64,000 nucleotides of DNA from Pedobacter foliorum (GTDB lineage Bacteria; Bacteroidota; Bacteroidia; Sphingobacteriales; Sphingobacteriaceae). The DNA lies in NCBI RefSeq assembly GCF_013266735.1, contig NZ_JABSNU010000001.1:744001-808000 (forward strand), read 5' to 3'. Below are positions 59,980-64,000 of the stretch, piece by piece. Both the position numbers and the translations under genes were made by a program. Under the pieces are notes generated by a model. It worked only from the letters and a program-made list of their open reading frames with translations. It was not told the origin of the DNA and did no database searches. Numbering within the stretch: position 1 is the stretch's first letter; the number at the start of each line of letters is the position of its first letter.

Positions 59980-61491
59980 ATGAATAAACTAATAATAACT
60001 ATCTTTCTGCTCCAGATGAGCGTTTTCGCGAAAGCTCAGTACCAAACCCAGCCGAATGAAAAGGGTGCCGGCTTTTACCTAAATCCCATTTTTGCAGGAG
60101 ATTATCCGGACCCAAGTATTTTACGGGATGGTGATGATTATTACATGGTCCATTCTTCTTTTGAGTATTATCCAGGCTTACTGATCTGGCATTCAAAAGA
60201 TCTGATTAACTGGAAACCGGTGACCCATGCTTTACATAAAAATGTAGGCTCGGTGTATGCCCCCGATTTGGTGAAGTATAAAAATAAGTTCTATATCTAT
60301 TTCCCTGCAAATGGCACCAACTACGTGGTAACGGCAGATTCTATAGCCGGTCCCTGGACTGAACCTATTGACCTGAAGATCGGCAATATTGATCCGGGGC
60401 ATATTGAAGATGAACATGGCAAAAGATATTTATTCTTTAGCAGCGGAGGATTTGTACCGCTGTCTGACGATGGTCTTTCGATTACCGGAAATCAACAGCG
60501 TTCCTACAGTGGCTGGCCTATACCTAAAGACTGGACTATCGAGTGCTTTTGCTTGGAAGGTCCCAAGCTAATAAAAAGGGGAGAATACTACTACCTTACA
60601 ACAGCCGAGGGTGGTACAGCCGGTCCTGAAACTGGTCACATGGTCATTTCCGCACGGTCGAAATCGCTATCCGGCCCCTGGGAAAACTCTCCTTACAATC
60701 CGATTATCAGAACAACAAAGCAATCTGAAAAATGGAAGTCAAAAGGGCACGGCACCTTATTCGACGATGCTAAAGGTAATTGGTGGATGATATTTCATGC
60801 TTATGAAGCTGGCTTTTACAATAAGGGCCGTCAGACCTTACTACTGCCGGTAGAATGGACCAAAGATGGCTGGTACAAAGTACCCGATGGTGTAACAGAT
60901 AGCAAACCGATCAGGAAACCAAATTTAGTTGAGTCTAAAACGGACTTTACATTGAACGATAATTTTAAAGGAAATAAATTAAAGTCTCAATGGGCATTCT
61001 TCGAAGGATTGGATACCAATAGGTTTAACTTATCTGATAATGGATTGACAATTAGTGGAAAAGGGACTAATGTAGCCAATAGCTCGCCTTTGTTGTGCAT
61101 TCCATCGGGCCATTCGTATATGGCAGACCTGGAGTTATCAATAGCAGGAAAAGGAACAGGTGGCTTGGTTCTTTTTTACAACAACAATGCATATTCAGGC
61201 ATCCTGGCCAACAATGAAAGCATATTTGCCAATTTACGTGGCTGGCAGTTTCAAACGGAAAAGAATGTGATAAAAAATCATGTATTCCTTCGCCTGAAAA
61301 ACATCAATAATACAGTGGATATGTATTATAGCACAGATGGTACGAAGTGGAATAAGATTGAAAGCTCTCTTGAGGTTTCTGCCATGCATCACAATGTGCT
61401 AAGTGGGTTCTTAAGCTTAAGGATAGGCTTGACCTCAACGGGCGAAGGTAATGTAACGTTTAAGAATTTTAAATTTACTCCAATAAATTAA
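59980..61491 (+). CDS. GH43 xylosidase/arabinofuranosidase
   Basis: The 503-aa exported enzyme (signal ending FAKAQ) has the GH43 triad D44 (DYPDPSI), D138 (NIDPGHI) and E193 (CLEGPKLI), and a propeller to about 325. A C-terminal beta-sandwich follows (SLSDNGLTISGKGTN-like LSDNGLTISGKG, GNVTFKNFKFTPIN). It starts 11 bp after the GH5 stop and is coupled with the esterase 15 bp downstream. It should remove xylose or arabinose from short xylan fragments. Confidence 0.9.
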   Translation: MNKLIITIFLLQMSVFAKAQYQTQPNEKGAGFYLNPIFAGDYPDPSILRDGDDYYMVHSSFEYYPGLLIWHSKDLINWKPVTHALHKNVGSVYAPDLVKYKNKFYIYFPANGTNYVVTADSIAGPWTEPIDLKIGNIDPGHIEDEHGKRYLFFSSGGFVPLSDDGLSITGNQQRSYSGWPIPKDWTIECFCLEGPKLIKRGEYYYLTTAEGGTAGPETGHMVISARSKSLSGPWENSPYNPIIRTTKQSEKWKSKGHGTLFDDAKGNWWMIFHAYEAGFYNKGRQTLLLPVEWTKDGWYKVPDGVTDSKPIRKPNLVESKTDFTLNDNFKGNKLKSQWAFFEGLDTNRFNLSDNGLTISGKGTNVANSSPLLCIPSGHSYMADLELSIAGKGTGGLVLFYNNNAYSGILANNESIFANLRGWQFQTEKNVIKNHVFLRLKNINNTVDMYYSTDGTKWNKIESSLEVSAMHHNVLSGFLSLRIGLTSTGEGNVTFKNFKFTPIN

Positions 61492-61506
61492 ACTAGTAAG
61501 CGATTT

Positions 61507-63072
61507 ATGAGAATACTGAAAAATATCGCACTCAGCGCTGTATTAATGGTTTTCACTGCCTTTACAGGTCAGGCTCAGTTCCCTGTTTCTGTGAATGTCG
61601 AGGGGGGCAGTATACAGGGAGCCCTAGAAAACAATTTAACTATATTCCGTGGAATTCCTTTTGCGGCTCCGCCAGTTGGTCCATTAAGGTGGAAAGCTCC
61701 CCAACCAGTTGTAAGATGGGACGGCGTAAAGCAAACTACACATTTTGCAGCTTCACCTATGCAGGGTGGAAACCCGGCAGCCGGCAAAAGTGAGGATTGC
61801 TTGTACCTGAATGTATGGACCCCTGCAAAATCAAAAAAAGAAAATTTGCCTGTCCTGGTATGGATTTATGGGGGAGGGTTCAGCACCGGATCAACCGCAG
61901 AACCCTGGTATGACGGACAGAAACTGGCACAAAAGGGGGTTGTTTTTGTTAGTATTGCTTATCGCGTAGGTCCTTTAGGTTTTTTAGCACATCCGGCACT
62001 AAGTGGCGAAGGACCCGATCATGTGTCTGGCAACTATGGTTTGCTCGACCAGATAGCAGGGCTTAAGTGGGTGCAACAAAACATAGCAGCCTTTGGTGGT
62101 GACCCCAGAAAAGTAACTATTTTTGGTGAGTCGGCCGGAGGAATCTCAGTTAGTATGTTGTGTGCATCACCTCTGGCTAAAGGCCTTTTCCGGGGAGCGA
62201 TTTCACAGAGCGGGGGATCTTTTGGCCCCATTAGCGTGAAAACATATCCTGGTGAAAATATGAAGGCACTGAAGCAAGCAGAAACTGAGGGATTGGCTTA
62301 TGCCGCAAAAGCAGGAGCGACCTCCATAGAAGACCTTAAAAAGCTGGAAGTGGAGCAGCTCCCTATGGACTGGGGTGCTGGCAGCTCCTGGCCTGTAATA
62401 GACGGATATGTGATCCCGGATGTTCAATATAAACTATACCAGGCAGGCCGCTACAATGATGTGCCGGTACTTATTGGCTACAATTCCGATGAGGGACTAA
62501 GTTTCTCTCCTGGAAAGAGCCCTCAAGAATATACCGATGGGGTAAAAGCACGTTATGGACAATTTGCTGATCAGTTAATTAAGGCCTACCCGGTAGGTGA
62601 AAATTCTGTTCCCCGCACGGCAAGGAATTTGTCGAGGGATGCCGCATTTGGATGGCACAACTGGACCTGGGCCAGGCTCCAGTCAAAAACGGGGAAATCA
62701 AAGGTGTTTTACTATTTTTTTGACCAGCATCCAAATTACCCCGAGGGTACTGCTGAATACGGACACGGCTCTCCCCATGCACAGGACGTTTCCTATGTTT
62801 TCCAGCATATCGATCCTTTGAATCCGAAAACTTCCGGTTCAGATTTAAAGATCTCCGCCGTCATGGGGGATTACTGGGTCAACTTCGTAAAATATGGGAA
62901 TCCTAACGGAAAGGGACTGCCCCAATGGCCGGGGTTTCACACAGGACAGCCATCAGTGATGCATTTCGCGGAGACACCTCATATTGGATCAGTTCCCGAC
63001 GAAAAGTCACTGGAGGTATTGGATCAATATTTTAGGTGGAAACTTGGTGTAAATGAAAAAGGCCAGGAATAG
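61507..63072 (+). CDS. Type-B carboxylesterase (CE10-like)
   Basis: The 521-aa exported protein (signal ending TGQAQ) is a full-length carboxylesterase: FRGIPFAAPPVGPLRW, SEDCLYLNVW, VWIYGGGFSTGS as oxyanion hole, S209 in FGESAGG, E329 in NSDEGLSF and H424 in GSPHAQDVSYVF. In a xylan locus its substrate may be an acetyl, feruloyl or other ester. Family members are broad, so this is an inference. It ends the enzyme run before the second HTCS. Confidence 0.9.
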   Translation: MRILKNIALSAVLMVFTAFTGQAQFPVSVNVEGGSIQGALENNLTIFRGIPFAAPPVGPLRWKAPQPVVRWDGVKQTTHFAASPMQGGNPAAGKSEDCLYLNVWTPAKSKKENLPVLVWIYGGGFSTGSTAEPWYDGQKLAQKGVVFVSIAYRVGPLGFLAHPALSGEGPDHVSGNYGLLDQIAGLKWVQQNIAAFGGDPRKVTIFGESAGGISVSMLCASPLAKGLFRGAISQSGGSFGPISVKTYPGENMKALKQAETEGLAYAAKAGATSIEDLKKLEVEQLPMDWGAGSSWPVIDGYVIPDVQYKLYQAGRYNDVPVLIGYNSDEGLSFSPGKSPQEYTDGVKARYGQFADQLIKAYPVGENSVPRTARNLSRDAAFGWHNWTWARLQSKTGKSKVFYYFFDQHPNYPEGTAEYGHGSPHAQDVSYVFQHIDPLNPKTSGSDLKISAVMGDYWVNFVKYGNPNGKGLPQWPGFHTGQPSVMHFAETPHIGSVPDEKSLEVLDQYFRWKLGVNEKGQE

Positions 63073-63104
63073 GGTTTTAGGAAATTTGCAATACGCGCCC
63101 TCTA

Positions 63105-63141
63105 AAACGTCAGTTGTAGTATTTTGCTAGGGCTGGCGTTT
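63105..63141 (+). terminator. Possible terminator hairpin
   Basis: AAACGTCAG and CTGGCGTTT (one wobble) form a 9-bp stem with a 19-base loop, 32 bp after the esterase stop. AAATTTTAAC follows. The long loop and weak U-tract make it doubtful. Confidence 0.35.
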
Positions 63142-63331
63142 AAATTTTAACAATTACCCGCCAAACATTACTGATCTATCAGGGCTGAGAGCGGGTTGTT
63201 CTTTAAAAATATCCAGATTTAAGTGTAGCTTAGCTATACCAATATTAAACAATCAATTGTAACGATTTGGCTTTAGTTTTCATTATTTTCTGAATTCCGG
63301 AGAATGACTAAAGCATTTAATAGAAAAATAT

Positions 63332-64000
63332 ATGTTTCGGTTTCTAGCTTTGATCAGCGCATTCCTATTGTGCAATTCTCTTTTTGCACAGGAAAATGTG
63401 TATCAGTTTTCCCATCTGGATATTTCTGACGGCTTATCGGACAATCAGGTAAATGCGATATATAAAGATCACAGGGGATTTATGTGGTTTGGAACCATGG
63501 CCGGTCTCAGCAGGTATGATGGGTATGAATTCAAGGTGTTTAAGCATAATTCAAAAGATAGTACGAGTTTACCTAATAGCTATATTGTCAATATATTTGA
63601 GGGGCCGGAGAAAAAAATATGGATTAAATCCAATCGTGGTTTCAGTATTTATGACCCTTTAACTGAAAGGTTTGAGCGATTTCAGGATAAACATTTTAAA
63701 AAATATAAAATTCCCGGCGGATACCTCAAAGAGATCAAGACCGATAACAGAGGAAGGTTCTATTTTTACATTGAAAATCAAGGTATTTTTTGTTATGATG
63801 CAATCCGTGATACAACAACCGGATATGTTGATAAAAGTGATGCACCTCATTCGTTAGATGCTGGTCAGATCAGCGATTTTATTGACGATCTAAAAGGTAA
63901 TTTATGGGTTATCTATACCAATGGCGTTCTCGATAAGTTTAATTTAAAGAAACGGAAGGTAACAAACAGGTACTTTACAGTTAAAGATCATTTAGGAGCG
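63332..64000 (+). CDS. Second HTCS-type regulator, truncated by the window end
   Basis: From the ATG at 63332 the frame is open to the last base (223 codons). A signal peptide ending SLFAQ is followed by the Reg_prop propeller start seen in HTCS proteins: FSHLDISDGLSDNQVNAIYK, FMWFGTMAGLSRYDGYEF, KIWIKSNRGFSIYD, NLWVIYTNGVLDKF. Only the sensor part is in view; kinase, receiver and AraC-type domains should lie beyond the edge. It would be the second regulator flanking the locus. Confidence 0.85.
   Translation, partial: MFRFLALISAFLLCNSLFAQENVYQFSHLDISDGLSDNQVNAIYKDHRGFMWFGTMAGLSRYDGYEFKVFKHNSKDSTSLPNSYIVNIFEGPEKKIWIKSNRGFSIYDPLTERFERFQDKHFKKYKIPGGYLKEIKTDNRGRFYFYIENQGIFCYDAIRDTTTGYVDKSDAPHSLDAGQISDFIDDLKGNLWVIYTNGVLDKFNLKKRKVTNRYFTVKDHLGA

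Overview
The window looks like a chromosome segment of a member of the Bacteroidetes, most likely a Pedobacter-like Sphingobacteriaceae soil organism. This rests on three tandem SusC/SusD outer-membrane pairs, two hybrid two-component regulators (HTCS), many lipoproteins with Bacteroidetes-type lipoboxes, one clear Bacteroidetes promoter (TTTG, 19 bp, TAAATTTG) and A/T-rich start regions instead of strong Shine-Dalgarno sites. The genus is an inference. I saw no rRNA, tRNA, CRISPR array or intact insertion sequence.

Region 1 (1-2.6 kb) holds the 3' part of a TPR-type sensor kinase, its response regulator and a small cysteine-rich protein. A 12-bp direct repeat and a perfect hairpin follow. 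Region 2 (2.6-13.8 kb) is an accessory island. It opens with a tightly packed operon: an unknown 156-aa protein, two DUF4407-type membrane/coiled-coil proteins, and a 665-aa protein that joins a J-domain, a membrane hairpin and a transglutaminase/protease-like Cys-His domain. Small membrane proteins and a lipoprotein come next. Then come a secreted Cys-rich DUF5763 protein, an orphan HsdR-N-type nuclease, a MazG-like pyrophosphohydrolase overlapping a nuclease-DUF2075 ATPase, and a zeta-toxin locus whose toxin is frameshifted. This island is the best candidate for an undescribed system.

Region 3 (14-20.4 kb) holds an ECF sigma factor of the DGPF-associated (ECF42) type with its YCII partner, convergent DoxX and SDR genes, a CoiA-like nuclease-fold gene, a gene-poor stretch of more than 1 kb, a small membrane protein and a methyltransferase.

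Region 4 (20.6-64 kb, all on the + strand) is one large polysaccharide utilization locus. Its enzymes point to a heavily decorated arabinoxylan: GH43, a GH10 lipoprotein, HTCS, a CE6/SASA acetylesterase, a tandem CE1 esterase, GH127/146, GH95, GH97 and GH43. Three SusC/SusD pairs with two surface lipoproteins follow, then a BACON-GH5, another GH43 and a type-B carboxylesterase. A second HTCS runs off the right edge. The inferred scheme is that surface GH10 and GH5 cut the backbone, the SusCD pairs import oligosaccharides, esterases remove acetyl and feruloyl groups, and GH43/127/95/97 remove arabinose, xylose, galactose or fucose-type side groups. The HTCS proteins sense the fragments and switch the locus on. 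No alpha-glucuronidase (GH67/GH115) is present in the window.
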